A stretch of 64,000 bases of DNA from Winogradskyella sediminis (lineage in GTDB: Bacteria > Bacteroidota > Bacteroidia > Flavobacteriales > Flavobacteriaceae): contig NZ_QUNH01000002.1 of assembly GCF_003387355.1 (NCBI RefSeq), positions 165,606 to 229,605 on the forward strand. Direction: 5' to 3'. Below, piece after piece: positions 28,358 to 36,166 of this stretch. A program made the translations under genes and the position numbers. The notes below the pieces were generated by a model, which did no database searches, was not told the DNA's origin, and saw only the letters and a list, made by a program, of their open reading frames with translations. The stretch's first letter is position 1. Each line of letters begins with the position of its first letter.

Positions 28358-28389
28358 TCTCTATATAGTAAATTTAAAAACCAATAGAG

Positions 28390-29820
28390 ATGAAAAGACT
28401 TAGAACAATCATGACACTTGTTACTGTAGTAATTTTAAGCAGTATCACTACCCTTACTTTTAATGCCTGTAGCAGTGATGATGACGGTACAACTACAACA
28501 GGTGAAGACGAAAATGAAGAGATTATTAACGATGCCGATTTTGAAGCCACGGATTGGACCACAGAAACACATAGTAAAGATGCAGATCCAAATTTTGAAG
28601 AGGTGTTTGAAGACAATACCGTAAAACGAATAGATATTGTTATTGAGTCTTCGCGATGGGAAAGTATGTTAGATGATATGACGGATTTATATGGCACTTT
28701 TGGTAGCGGAAATGGATCATTTTCCGATGATGACGAAGATCCAATTTTTATGCCAGCGGAAGTGTTTTATAAAGATATAGAGTGGTATAGAGTTGGGGTG
28801 CGCTTTAAAGGAAATTCTAGTTTAGCATCTTCTTGGGCTAGTGGTATTTTAAAACTATCATTAAAATTAGATTTTGATGAGTTTGAAGATGATTATCCGC
28901 AAATTGATAATCAACGTTTTTATGGATTTAAAAAATTAAGTCTAAAAAATAATTACAATGATAAGTCTCAACTGAGAGAAAAAGTAGCAGGGGATGTTTT
29001 TAGAAATGCAGGACTTGTAGGCTCTCACACTGCTTTCTATACCGTATATATAGATCATGGTGATGGGCCAATTTATTTCGGATTATACACTATGGTAGAA
29101 GAAGTCGATGATACTGTAATCGATACTCAGTTTTCGGATAATGATGGCAATTTATATAAGCCAGATGGTGATGCTGCTAGTTTTGCTTATGGTACTTATG
29201 ATGAGGATGAATTTGTGAAGAAAACTAATGAAGATGATGCCGATTTCTCAGATGTAGAAAGTTTGTATACCTATCTAAATGCTAATACTAGAACTACAGA
29301 TCCAGCAACTTGGAGAGCTAACTTAGAAAGCGTATTGGATACTGATGTATTCTTAAAGTATCTGGCAACAAATACTGTCATTCAAAACTGGGATACTTAT
29401 GGTAGAATGACGCATAATTACTATTTGTATAATGATGAAGATACGAACAAGTTAAATTGGATTCCTTGGGATAATAACGAAGCCTTACAGACAGGAAATA
29501 TGGGAGGTGCTTTGGCTTTAGATTTTTCAGGGTTAAATAGTGCCGAGTGGCCTTTAATTGGCTATTTGTATGCTGACGATGTGTATAAGGCTCAATATAA
29601 TTCTTACGTGCAAGAGGTTATTGACGGCGCCTTTAACGTAAACACTATTCAAGCTCAATATGCAGCATATGCCGATCTTATAGAACCTTATGTTACAGCA
29701 GAGATAGATGGTTACTCATTCTTAAACAGTAGTTCAGAATTTCAATCTGCGGTTAATACACTAAATGCTCATGCTGGCTCTAGAGCAACAGCAGTAAATA
29801 GTTATTTAAATGGACAATAA
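28390..29820 (+). CDS. CotH-kinase family lipoprotein
   Basis: 476 residues. Lipoprotein signal with cysteine in FNACSSDDDG, so probably envelope-anchored. The CotH-type atypical kinase fold is recognisable from VGVRFKGNSS, KKLSLKNNYNDKSQLREKVA, YFGLYTMVEEVDD, GNLYKPDGD and KLNWIPWDNNEAL; the last two include the conserved lysine and DNNE acidic region. CotH phosphorylates spore-coat proteins in Bacillus; the role in non-sporulating Bacteroidota is unknown. The acidic linker after the lipid anchor (DDDGTTTTGEDENEEI) is typical of surface lipoproteins here. Preceded by motif site B and ended by a hairpin. Confidence 0.88.
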   Translation: MKRLRTIMTLVTVVILSSITTLTFNACSSDDDGTTTTGEDENEEIINDADFEATDWTTETHSKDADPNFEEVFEDNTVKRIDIVIESSRWESMLDDMTDLYGTFGSGNGSFSDDDEDPIFMPAEVFYKDIEWYRVGVRFKGNSSLASSWASGILKLSLKLDFDEFEDDYPQIDNQRFYGFKKLSLKNNYNDKSQLREKVAGDVFRNAGLVGSHTAFYTVYIDHGDGPIYFGLYTMVEEVDDTVIDTQFSDNDGNLYKPDGDAASFAYGTYDEDEFVKKTNEDDADFSDVESLYTYLNANTRTTDPATWRANLESVLDTDVFLKYLATNTVIQNWDTYGRMTHNYYLYNDEDTNKLNWIPWDNNEALQTGNMGGALALDFSGLNSAEWPLIGYLYADDVYKAQYNSYVQEVIDGAFNVNTIQAQYAAYADLIEPYVTAEIDGYSFLNSSSEFQSAVNTLNAHAGSRATAVNSYLNGQ

Positions 29821-29864
29821 AAATAAAGATGTTTTGAGTTGATTGATTTTTAATTGTTGAAATG

Positions 29865-29892
29865 CTCCGTGAGAACTCACGGAGTTTTTTTT
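29865..29892 (+). terminator. Hairpin terminator after CotH gene
   Basis: CTCCGTGAG at 29865-29873 pairs perfectly with CTCACGGAG at 29876-29884, followed by eight Ts. Confidence 0.9.
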
Positions 29893-29915
29893 GTTTTATT
29901 TAACAAAAGGTAACA

Positions 29916-29943
29916 CAAGTTTATAAGTAAAAGAGCATCTAAA
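29916..29943 (+). promoter_or_regulatory. ECF-type promoter motif, site C
   Basis: CAAGT at 29916-29920, 15 bases, CATCTAAA at 29936-29943, 25 bases before the EF-hand gene start. Confidence 0.75.
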
Positions 29944-29968
29944 CCTACATAACGTTAAACTTAAAAAA

Positions 29969-30256
29969 ATGAAAAGTAAAACATTAAAAACAGTAGTATT
30001 AGTATTTGGAATAGCATTATTTATGTCTACTAACGCCAATGCACAATCTCAAGACCATCAAAAAAGAAAAGAACCGCCAACATTTAGTGAGTTACTAAAA
30101 GAGCTAGATGAAAATGAAGATGGTAAACTTTCAAAAGATGAATTAAAAGGCCCTTTAAAAGACGATTTTTCTATGATAGATACTGACGAAGATGGATTTA
30201 TTTCTGAAGAAGAGTTTAAAAATGCTCCGAAACCAGAACGAAAGAAAAGAGATTAA
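29969..30256 (+). CDS. Secreted EF-hand calcium-binding protein
   Basis: 95 residues. Signal peptide to about 25 (STNANAQ), then two complete EF-hand loops, DENEDGKLSKDE and DTDEDGFISEEE, with all oxygen-ligand positions filled. The ends are basic (PERKKRD). It probably binds calcium in the periplasm or outside. It has its own promoter motif and its own terminator (30283-30312), so it is a single-gene unit in the module. A longer EF-hand paralogue lies 1 kb downstream. Confidence 0.85.
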   Translation: MKSKTLKTVVLVFGIALFMSTNANAQSQDHQKRKEPPTFSELLKELDENEDGKLSKDELKGPLKDDFSMIDTDEDGFISEEEFKNAPKPERKKRD

Positions 30257-30282
30257 TAAAAAACAATTGATGATGTAGTTGT

Positions 30283-30315
30283 AAAAACTTCGTGAGTAAT
30301 TATGAAGTTTTTTTA
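30283..30315 (+). terminator. Hairpin terminator after EF-hand gene
   Basis: AAAAACTTC at 30283-30291 pairs with GAAGTTTTT at 30304-30312, with Ts continuing. Confidence 0.75.
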
Positions 30316-30339
30316 ATACCTAATGCGCAAAACAGATAA

Positions 30340-31092
30340 TTGGATATGAGGTTATTTAGAAAGATAAGAAGAAAATTATTGTTTTCAGGAAAAATTAGAA
30401 ACTACTTAATTTATGCTTTAGGTGAAATTTTATTAATTGTAATTGGTGTTTTAATAGCATGGAAAATCAATGATTTAAACGAATTAAGGAAAAATAGAAT
30501 CGTAGAATTAAAAATATACCAGTCCTTAAATGAAGAGCTAAATTCTAACCTAGTGCTTTTAGATGCTTCCATTATTAATTATACAGAGACAACTCAAAAC
30601 ATTGAGAACACCATAGATTTATTAATGCATCAACAGCTTTCCCAACTCACAGCGAGTGAAAAAAGAAATGTGGTTAATGTCAATTATAAGCCCACAAAAT
30701 TACATTACGGTGCTATAAATTCAGTAAACACAACTAACAAGTTCGAATTTATACAAAGTGATATACTTAAAGATCTCATAGCGGCTTATCCAAATGAATT
30801 AGACAATTTTGAAAGTCAAGAAACAAAAATTGAAAATATCGTAATAGGCCGATTACAGCCAGCTATAGAAAAACATGTATCCTTAATAGATATGTTAACT
30901 AAGCGTGAGTTTAGAATTAATTGTCTCGATTCTTACACTACCGAATCTAATTATATGGAATTACTAAAAAGTAGAGCTTATCAAAATAGTCTAGTAGATT
31001 GGTTATTACAATCCGAAATACAATTAACCAACGCCATAAACTTACGAGATAAAACAAAAACTATGGCATATCAGCTTAGTAAAGCGTTATAG
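30340..31092 (+). CDS. DUF6090-like single-pass membrane protein
   Basis: 250 residues. The N-terminus fits the family seen widely in Flavobacteriaceae: RKIRRKLLFSGKIRNYLIYA followed by a membrane helix GEILLIVIGVLIAWKIND and a long helical periplasmic part (from about residue 45 to the end). No catalytic motif. It has no CAAGT-N15-CATCTAAA motif in front, and lies between two EF-hand genes. Function unknown. Confidence 0.75.
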   Translation: MDMRLFRKIRRKLLFSGKIRNYLIYALGEILLIVIGVLIAWKINDLNELRKNRIVELKIYQSLNEELNSNLVLLDASIINYTETTQNIENTIDLLMHQQLSQLTASEKRNVVNVNYKPTKLHYGAINSVNTTNKFEFIQSDILKDLIAAYPNELDNFESQETKIENIVIGRLQPAIEKHVSLIDMLTKREFRINCLDSYTTESNYMELLKSRAYQNSLVDWLLQSEIQLTNAINLRDKTKTMAYQLSKAL

Positions 31093-31201
31093 AATTAGAG
31101 CACACGGTTATTGTTTTAATAATACTCCAATATATGATAATCAGTGAATTAAGGAAGTCATAAAATTTAAAGAATAAATAATAACAGTAAAACGATAAAT
31201 T

Positions 31202-31528
31202 ATGAAATACAGACCTATAAAGTTAGCCATTGTCGTAATGAGTATGTTAATCAGTTTTGGCAGTTTTGCTCAAGGTCCTCCTGGTGGAAGTCACGGAGGA
31301 AAACAAGGAGGCGGACCAAATAAAGGAGAAAAGCCAGATGCTTCAGAAATATTGAAATTGTTAGATATTAACAGCGATGGTAAAATAGATAAAGATGAGG
31401 CGTCTAAAGATGAAAGAGGGAAAATTGCTGAAGATTTTGAAATCACAGGTAGCAATGAGGATGGATATATTGATATAGAGGAACTAGAGGCCTCATTGGA
31501 TAGCTCTAAACCAAAAAAATATCGGTAA
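31202..31528 (+). CDS. Secreted EF-hand protein, N-terminal part before a frame break
   Basis: 108 residues. Signal peptide to about 24 (SFGSFAQ), a Gly/Lys-rich linker, then an EF-hand loop DINSDGKIDKDE and a degenerate second loop (GSNEDGYIDIEE, glycine in the first ligand position). The frame stops at 31526-31528 shortly after a seven-A run. In the -1 frame the protein would continue for about 62 residues with two further EF-hands, so this is either a broken gene or a frameshifted product. No promoter motif was found directly upstream. Confidence 0.75.
   Translation: MKYRPIKLAIVVMSMLISFGSFAQGPPGGSHGGKQGGGPNKGEKPDASEILKLLDINSDGKIDKDEASKDERGKIAEDFEITGSNEDGYIDIEELEASLDSSKPKKYR
31513..31519 (+). 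promoter_or_regulatory. A AAA AAA slippery heptamer in EF-hand gene
   Basis: Seven As in the phase X XXY YYZ relative to the zero frame (CCA AAA AAA TAT). A -1 slip here leads directly into the downstream EF-hand frame. The small palindrome CTTTTAAAAG at 31534-31543 is the only nearby candidate stimulator and is weak. Confidence 0.45.
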
Positions 31529-31716
31529 AGGCACTTTTAAAAGCAGTAGATCAAAATGAAGATGGACAATTAAATGAATTGGAAGTTGCAGCAAAAGATA
31601 AACAAGATTTAATGGATAAATTTAAAGAGATAGACACCAATGGTGATAGTCAGTTAAATTTAGAAGAACTAAAAGTGTTTTATGAGAACGATGCAGATAA
31701 CAAAAGGAGAAAATAA
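31519..31716 (+). pseudogene. Out-of-frame continuation with two more EF-hands
   Basis: Reading from 31519 in the -1 frame gives an open frame to the TAA at 31714-31716. It encodes loops DQNEDGQLNELE and DTNGDSQLNLEE and a basic tail (NKRRK) like that of the shorter EF-hand protein. The coding quality is good, so it is the displaced second half of the 31202 gene, not an independent gene: it has no convincing start codon. Confidence 0.7.
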
Positions 31717-31825
31717 GAATGAAGCCTAAATATAGGTTGATGAACCAAAAACCTTAATATATATTGTTTTAAGGTCCTTAAATACGATGGTGATATTTCC
31801 AGTTGAAAAAAATGAATTCAAAGCA

Positions 31826-31853
31826 CAAGTTTTTTTAAGTAATAGCATCTAAA
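31826..31853 (+). promoter_or_regulatory. ECF-type promoter motif, site D
   Basis: CAAGT at 31826-31830, 15 bases, CATCTAAA at 31846-31853, 25 bases before the YHYH gene. The -35 side reads GCACAAGTTTTTTTAAG, nearly identical to site A. Confidence 0.75.
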
Positions 31854-31878
31854 AGATTATAACCATAAAAAAATAATT

Positions 31879-32634
31879 ATGAAAAAGACAGTAAAACCAC
31901 TAGCTTTATTATTAGCCTTTTTGGCCTTAGGGATATCGTGTTCCTCTGATGATAGTTCAACTACAGATGATGCCACTGACGATACAGGCGAGGTTATTGG
32001 CGAATTACACGCTGCGTTCTCAGCGTTTAATACAGAAGCCACAACCATCTATTTAGATGGATCTAGTGTTGTTATAGAAACTACAGGTTTACCAGACCAT
32101 GAAACCGTTTATTGGGGTTCTGGTCACGAGCTTTACAGAGATGAACCCACAGTAGAGTCAACACCTAGCATTATGTCTAGTAACAACAATGCTACAACTA
32201 TCATTGTAGATGCTACACCAGATTTAGATGGTAATGCGATAGCAACCAATTTCGATACTATTGGTATAGCAGTTAGTGGCGCCTCAATATTTAATGACCA
32301 AGAAGGAGGTGGCGCACTAGATGCTGCGGCTGCAAGTTTAGACTGGACAGGTGCGCACATAGGACCAGGAGTGTATCACTATCACTTAGAGCCTAAAGCG
32401 TTTTCTGATGACGACGATAATTTAGTAGGTATTTTATTAGATGGAGTATTTCTTTACGGCAGAAAATGTAATTCAACCGGCACGTATCCTGTAGATTTAG
32501 ATGCTTCAGGTGGTCATACTTCTACAACACAGTACACGGATGGAGAAGAAGAGTATCATTATCATATTATCAATGAATTGTATTCAACAACAGGATCTTA
32601 TATTGCGTTTGCAGGTCCATATCAAGGTTACTAA
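31879..32634 (+). CDS. YHYH-domain lipoprotein
   Basis: 251 residues. Lipoprotein signal with cysteine in LGISCSSDDSS. The body shows two YHYH motifs, at 166-169 (GVYHYHLEP) and 226-229 (EEYHYHI), separated by a GILLDGVFLYGRKC segment, typical of the YHYH domain family; the paired histidines suggest metal binding, which is not shown. First gene of a tight operon: its TAA is followed directly by the ATG of the MORN lipoprotein, and a SCO-type copper chaperone comes third. Driven by motif site D. Confidence 0.85.
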   Translation: MKKTVKPLALLLAFLALGISCSSDDSSTTDDATDDTGEVIGELHAAFSAFNTEATTIYLDGSSVVIETTGLPDHETVYWGSGHELYRDEPTVESTPSIMSSNNNATTIIVDATPDLDGNAIATNFDTIGIAVSGASIFNDQEGGGALDAAAASLDWTGAHIGPGVYHYHLEPKAFSDDDDNLVGILLDGVFLYGRKCNSTGTYPVDLDASGGHTSTTQYTDGEEEYHYHIINELYSTTGSYIAFAGPYQGY

Positions 32635-33258
32635 ATGAAAATATTAAAGATACCATCATTGTTCGTTTTCGCAGTATTGATGAGCTGTAATATGAGCACC
32701 CGCGAGGCTACTTTTAATAAAACAGAAACGTTTCCTATTGCTGATGTTGAAGTCTTAAGAGATAGTATTACGCTTAATGGTAACGAGGGTGTTTGGTATT
32801 ATAAAAATAAACCTTATTCAGGGTATGCGTTGAGGTATCATTTTAATGATTCATTAAAAGAAAAGATAGGCTTTTATAATGGAAAAAAGGAAGGTGTTGC
32901 TAAAACATGGTCTAAAAACGGAGTGCTTCGTGTAGAATCTCATTACATGCAAAATCGCTTAGTGGGCAGTTATAAAAGCTGGTGGGAAAACGGAATGTTA
33001 GGCTCAGAAGTTAATTACATTAACGGGAAGAAGAATGGAATTGAAAAGAAATGGTATCCAACAGGTCAACTTGCCAAAGAACGACATTTGGTTGATGGTA
33101 AGGAGGACGGTTTGCAAAAAGCTTGGTTAGAAAATGGCAAGTTATATGTTAATTACGAAGCAAAGAATGGTCGCGTTTTTGGACTTAGACGTGCTAATTC
33201 ATGTTACAAACTAGAGAACGAAGTCGTTATTAAAAAAGAAGTAACCACAAGTAAATAA
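32635..33258 (+). CDS. MORN-repeat lipoprotein (YwqK-like)
   Basis: 207 residues. Lipoprotein-type signal with cysteine in VLMSCNMS, then MORN-like repeats at about 60-185 (GFYNGKKEGVAKTWSKNG, NYINGKKNGIEKKWYPTG, VDGKEDGLQKAWLENG). Such proteins are often labelled YwqK antitoxin-like, but there is no toxin partner here and the surface-lipoprotein signal argues against that role. Zero-base junction with the YHYH gene and 6 bases before the SCO gene. Confidence 0.8.
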   Translation: MKILKIPSLFVFAVLMSCNMSTREATFNKTETFPIADVEVLRDSITLNGNEGVWYYKNKPYSGYALRYHFNDSLKEKIGFYNGKKEGVAKTWSKNGVLRVESHYMQNRLVGSYKSWWENGMLGSEVNYINGKKNGIEKKWYPTGQLAKERHLVDGKEDGLQKAWLENGKLYVNYEAKNGRVFGLRRANSCYKLENEVVIKKEVTTSK

Positions 33259-33264
33259 AGGAGC

Positions 33265-33933
33265 ATGAAATATCTACTAATCGGTTTGCTTATAGTTACT
33301 GTAAGCTGTAAAGACCAACCTAAAAAAGAGCAGATTAAAGTTGAAGACACAAGCAGAGTAGACTATTTACCGTATTATAATGAAGAATCGTTTACGCCAA
33401 ACTGGTTAATACCTGGTAGCAAGGCTGAAAAAGAATTTCATAAAATACCGGATTTTAATCTAACGAATCAATTAGGTGAGCGTATTACGCAAAAGACATT
33501 TGAAAACAAGATTTATATTACAGATTTCTTCTTTGCTAGTTGTCCTGGGATCTGTCCACAAATGACAGGTAATATGTTTAAACTACAGGAGGAGTTTAAA
33601 GATGATAACGACATTTTATTTTTATCGCATTCGGTGACGCCAACACAAGATTCGGTTTCTGTTTTAAAAAACTATGCAGAAAAACACGGAGTGATACCTC
33701 ATAAATGGCATTTAGTTACAGGGGATAAGTATGAGATTTATAGTTTAGGTCGCGATCAGTATTTTGTGGAAAATGATTTAGGTGAATCAAAGACTATTGA
33801 TGATTTTTTACACACTGAAAACTTTTTACTTATTGATAAAAATAAACATATAAGAGGTATTTATAACGGATTAAATAGAGCATCTATGCAACAATTAATA
33901 ATAGATGTTAAAGCCTTAAAAGAAGAAGGCTAG
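33265..33933 (+). CDS. SCO1/SenC-family copper chaperone lipoprotein
   Basis: 222 residues. Lipoprotein-type signal with cysteine in VTVSCKDQ. Thioredoxin-like fold with the copper-binding C93-PGI-C97 motif in FFFASCPGICPQM and the matching distant histidine H183 (LHTENFLLIDKNKHIRG), so all three Cu ligands of SCO proteins are present. The family delivers copper to cytochrome oxidase or works as a thiol-disulfide oxidoreductase. No oxidase genes are nearby. Third gene of the YHYH-MORN-SCO operon. Confidence 0.92.
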   Translation: MKYLLIGLLIVTVSCKDQPKKEQIKVEDTSRVDYLPYYNEESFTPNWLIPGSKAEKEFHKIPDFNLTNQLGERITQKTFENKIYITDFFFASCPGICPQMTGNMFKLQEEFKDDNDILFLSHSVTPTQDSVSVLKNYAEKHGVIPHKWHLVTGDKYEIYSLGRDQYFVENDLGESKTIDDFLHTENFLLIDKNKHIRGIYNGLNRASMQQLIIDVKALKEEG

Positions 33934-33973
33934 AGTGATGACTTAGCTTTTGATTGATTGATTATGGTTTCTG

Positions 33974-34007
33974 AAAAGCTTTGCGGTATTAATCGTAAAG
34001 CTTTTCT
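33974..34007 (+). terminator. Hairpin terminator after SCO gene
   Basis: AAAAGCTTTGCG at 33974-33985 pairs with CGTAAAGCTTTT at 33994-34005 (12 pairs, one G-U). It lies inside the long upstream extension that an ATG at 33964 would give the next gene, and helps to place that start at 34030. Confidence 0.8.
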
Positions 34008-34029
34008 ATATTTGAGTAAAATTGTTATA

Positions 34030-35100
34030 ATGAGAAATTTACTTCTATTGTTGGTTGTTGTTACCGTTTTTAGTTGTGGTAAAAAAAATAAATCAGAAAT
34101 AGTGAATCAAAGAAAATTGTCTAGAATATGGATTAAAGGTATACTTAAAGATTCTACATTAAGTATAAGGACTATTCAAGAAATTGACGGAGATATTTAC
34201 TATGGAGCTCAAGAGGGCAAGAGAGGTATATATTTAAGAGATGGCAGCGTTGCTACGGATCTTATGATTAAAGATTCGGTTTTACCATCGTTTAGGTCAT
34301 CTGCGTTTAATGGGAAGAATTTATTTTATTTAAGCATTGCGTCTCCTGCGTTGCTGTTTAAGTTAGATTATAATAATGATGTTAGGGCTTATATAAGCCA
34401 TAATGTCGTTTATCAAGAAAATCACCCAGACGTTTTTTACGATGCTATGGCATTTTGGAATGAACAAGAAGGTCTTGCTATAGGTGATCCCACAGAAGAC
34501 TGTATGAGTATTATCATAACAAGAGATGGAGGTGATACTTGGACAAAATTAGGGTGCGATAAATTACCAAAAGCTAACCACGGTGAAACTGCTTTTGCTG
34601 CAAGCGATACTAATATAGCGATAGTTGGGAACCATACTTGGGTAGCAACAGGAGGTAAATCGAGTAGAATATTGTATTCACCAAACAAAGGAAAGTCTTG
34701 GAAAGTGTACGATACACCAATTATACAAGGGAAGGCAACCACAGGTATATACTCCTTAGATTTTTATGATGAAAAAAATGGATTTGCTATCGGTGGAGAT
34801 TATACTTCTCCAAAGGATACCTTAAATAACAAGATAAGAACAAGCGATGGAGGAAAAACCTGGCAAATAGTCGCAAATGGTAAAGGACCAGGTTACAGAA
34901 GCTGTGTGCAATATATTCCAAATAGTGGAGGGAAAGAGCTGGTAGCTGTTGGGTTTAAAGGAATTGATTACAGTAACGATTCTGGTGATACATGGACGCA
35001 CTTAAGTGATGAAGGGTTTTATACCATCCGATTTCAAAATGATTCTATTGCTTACGCTGCAGGAAAAGGTAGGATAAGTAAATTAACTTTTAGAGAATAA
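34030..35100 (+). CDS. BNR/Ycf48-like beta-propeller lipoprotein
   Basis: 356 residues from the chosen ATG. A lipoprotein signal (LLLLVVVTVFSCGKKNK) begins there, a TATATTTG -7 box lies at 34009-34016, and a terminator sits upstream, all supporting this start over the longer frame. Repeated Asp-box/BNR motifs (RDGGDTWTKLG, SPNKGKSWKVYD, TSDGGKTWQIVA, SNDSGDTWTHLS) form a beta-propeller like Ycf48/VPS10 domains, often labelled oxidoreductase in this phylum. Function unknown. It belongs to the right edge of the module but has a housekeeping-type promoter. Confidence 0.85.
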   Translation: MRNLLLLLVVVTVFSCGKKNKSEIVNQRKLSRIWIKGILKDSTLSIRTIQEIDGDIYYGAQEGKRGIYLRDGSVATDLMIKDSVLPSFRSSAFNGKNLFYLSIASPALLFKLDYNNDVRAYISHNVVYQENHPDVFYDAMAFWNEQEGLAIGDPTEDCMSIIITRDGGDTWTKLGCDKLPKANHGETAFAASDTNIAIVGNHTWVATGGKSSRILYSPNKGKSWKVYDTPIIQGKATTGIYSLDFYDEKNGFAIGGDYTSPKDTLNNKIRTSDGGKTWQIVANGKGPGYRSCVQYIPNSGGKELVAVGFKGIDYSNDSGDTWTHLSDEGFYTIRFQNDSIAYAAGKGRISKLTFRE

Positions 35101-35102
35101 AA

Positions 35103-35127
35103 AAAGGAAACGTAAAAAGTTTCCTTT
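35103..35127. terminator. Bidirectional hairpin terminator
   Basis: AAAGGAAAC at 35103-35111 pairs with GTTTCCTTT at 35119-35127 between two convergent genes. Confidence 0.75.
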
Positions 35128-35145
35128 AGAATTTGTCGTTATAAT

Positions 35146-35580
35146 TTATTGTCTTTTAGAGTGTCGTTTTTTGTATTCATCAAAAAGCTTTTGTCTAAAA
35201 GAACGCTCTGCTTGATATAGTTTAATTATTTTTTTTGCAGGTAAAAATTCTAATAATTCATTGAGCATTTTAGAATGCAATTCTACTTTTTGTTTTTCAT
35301 TTTTTTCCATAGCTAAAAGAAGTGCTTTTGCTTCACTTTCTGTTAGTTCTTCTGGTTTTTTACCTTTTCTTCTGTAGGCGGAATTTTCTCTTAACTTATC
35401 TTCAGCATCTTCATTGGCATTGTAAATTGGCCAAAACTTTTGTGCTTCACTCTCGGTAAGGTCTAATTGCTCAGTAATATGAGCAATTTTTAAGGCTTTA
35501 ATTTTTTCTTTATCAAGTTTTTGAGCAAATAGGCTCGTTGAAATCAATAAAGAAAGAATAAGTGTATATGCTATTTTCAT
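35146..35580 (-). CDS. Spy-like periplasmic protein (cassette 2)
   Basis: 144 residues. Signal peptide to about 19 (STSLFAQ), then an all-helical, charged domain with ITEQLDLTESEAQKFWPIYN, the LTxxQ-type Spy/CpxP signature. Flavobacterial relatives lie beside ECF sigma genes and are annotated as their sensors. Third gene of a leftward sigma / anti-sigma-like / Spy-like set mirrored by the set at 26.8-28.2 kb. Confidence 0.78.
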   Translation of the reverse strand: MKIAYTLILSLLISTSLFAQKLDKEKIKALKIAHITEQLDLTESEAQKFWPIYNANEDAEDKLRENSAYRRKGKKPEELTESEAKALLLAMEKNEKQKVELHSKMLNELLEFLPAKKIIKLYQAERSFRQKLFDEYKKRHSKRQ

Positions 35581-35588
35581 AATCTTTT

Positions 35589-36092
35589 TTATTCAAAAAT
35601 TAGGTCTTCAGTATCGACGTTTTCAAAATAATGATCTAGTGTTTCGTCCGAAATATCTATATCTATAAAATCAGTTACTGAAATATCATCCGTTTTTAAT
35701 AAGGTGGCTAAATCATCGGCACTGTAGTCTTGATGATATAGATAATTTTCAATAAGCTCTGTTTCTAAATTGTCAATGGTAATATTATCGTTATTAAATA
35801 CTAAGCTAAATAACAGAACGATACTTGCAGCAATACCAGAAAAATAATAAAATGTACTTTTCGGTTTTAATGTAATAACCGGTTTTTCTGTTGTGGTATT
35901 AAGCTTTTCTAATACGGTATTTTCTACAGTCTTAAAATAATCATCAGGAACAGTAAATCCTGAAACCTCAGAAGCCTTTATAACTTCTTTTTCATTTAAG
36001 CGTTCCAATAAATCAGCTTCAAACGACTCAAAATAATTATCTGGTGTTTTAAAACCTGAAGTTGTTACGTTATGTAAATTACTGTTTTTCAT
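35589..36092 (-). CDS. Probable anti-sigma membrane protein (cassette 2)
   Basis: 167 residues. The N-terminal part has two copies of a GFxxPDxYFxxxE motif (SGFKTPDNYFESFE, SGFTVPDDYFKTVE), then one membrane helix (about 85-103) and an acidic tail. The repeated motif and its position between a sigma gene and a Spy-like gene suggest sigma-factor binding. It does not resemble the cassette 1 counterpart in sequence. It lies 74 bases after the sigma gene. Confidence 0.65.
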   Translation of the reverse strand: MKNSNLHNVTTSGFKTPDNYFESFEADLLERLNEKEVIKASEVSGFTVPDDYFKTVENTVLEKLNTTTEKPVITLKPKSTFYYFSGIAASIVLLFSLVFNNDNITIDNLETELIENYLYHQDYSADDLATLLKTDDISVTDFIDIDISDETLDHYFENVDTEDLIFE

Positions 36093-36166
36093 AATTATTG
36101 TATCGGTATAACCGAAATTATTTTAATCTCTTTTCTAATGCTTTGACTTCAAATTATTAAAATGGT

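Noticed and set aside
31751..31775. ACCTTAA / TTAAGGT hairpin as terminator after the EF-hand gene
   Set aside because: The stem is only seven pairs of mostly A-T, with an 11-base loop and no T run after it.
32635..33258. Toxin-antitoxin antitoxin of the YwqK type
   Set aside because: The label comes from MORN repeats only; the protein has a lipoprotein signal and there is no toxin gene beside it.
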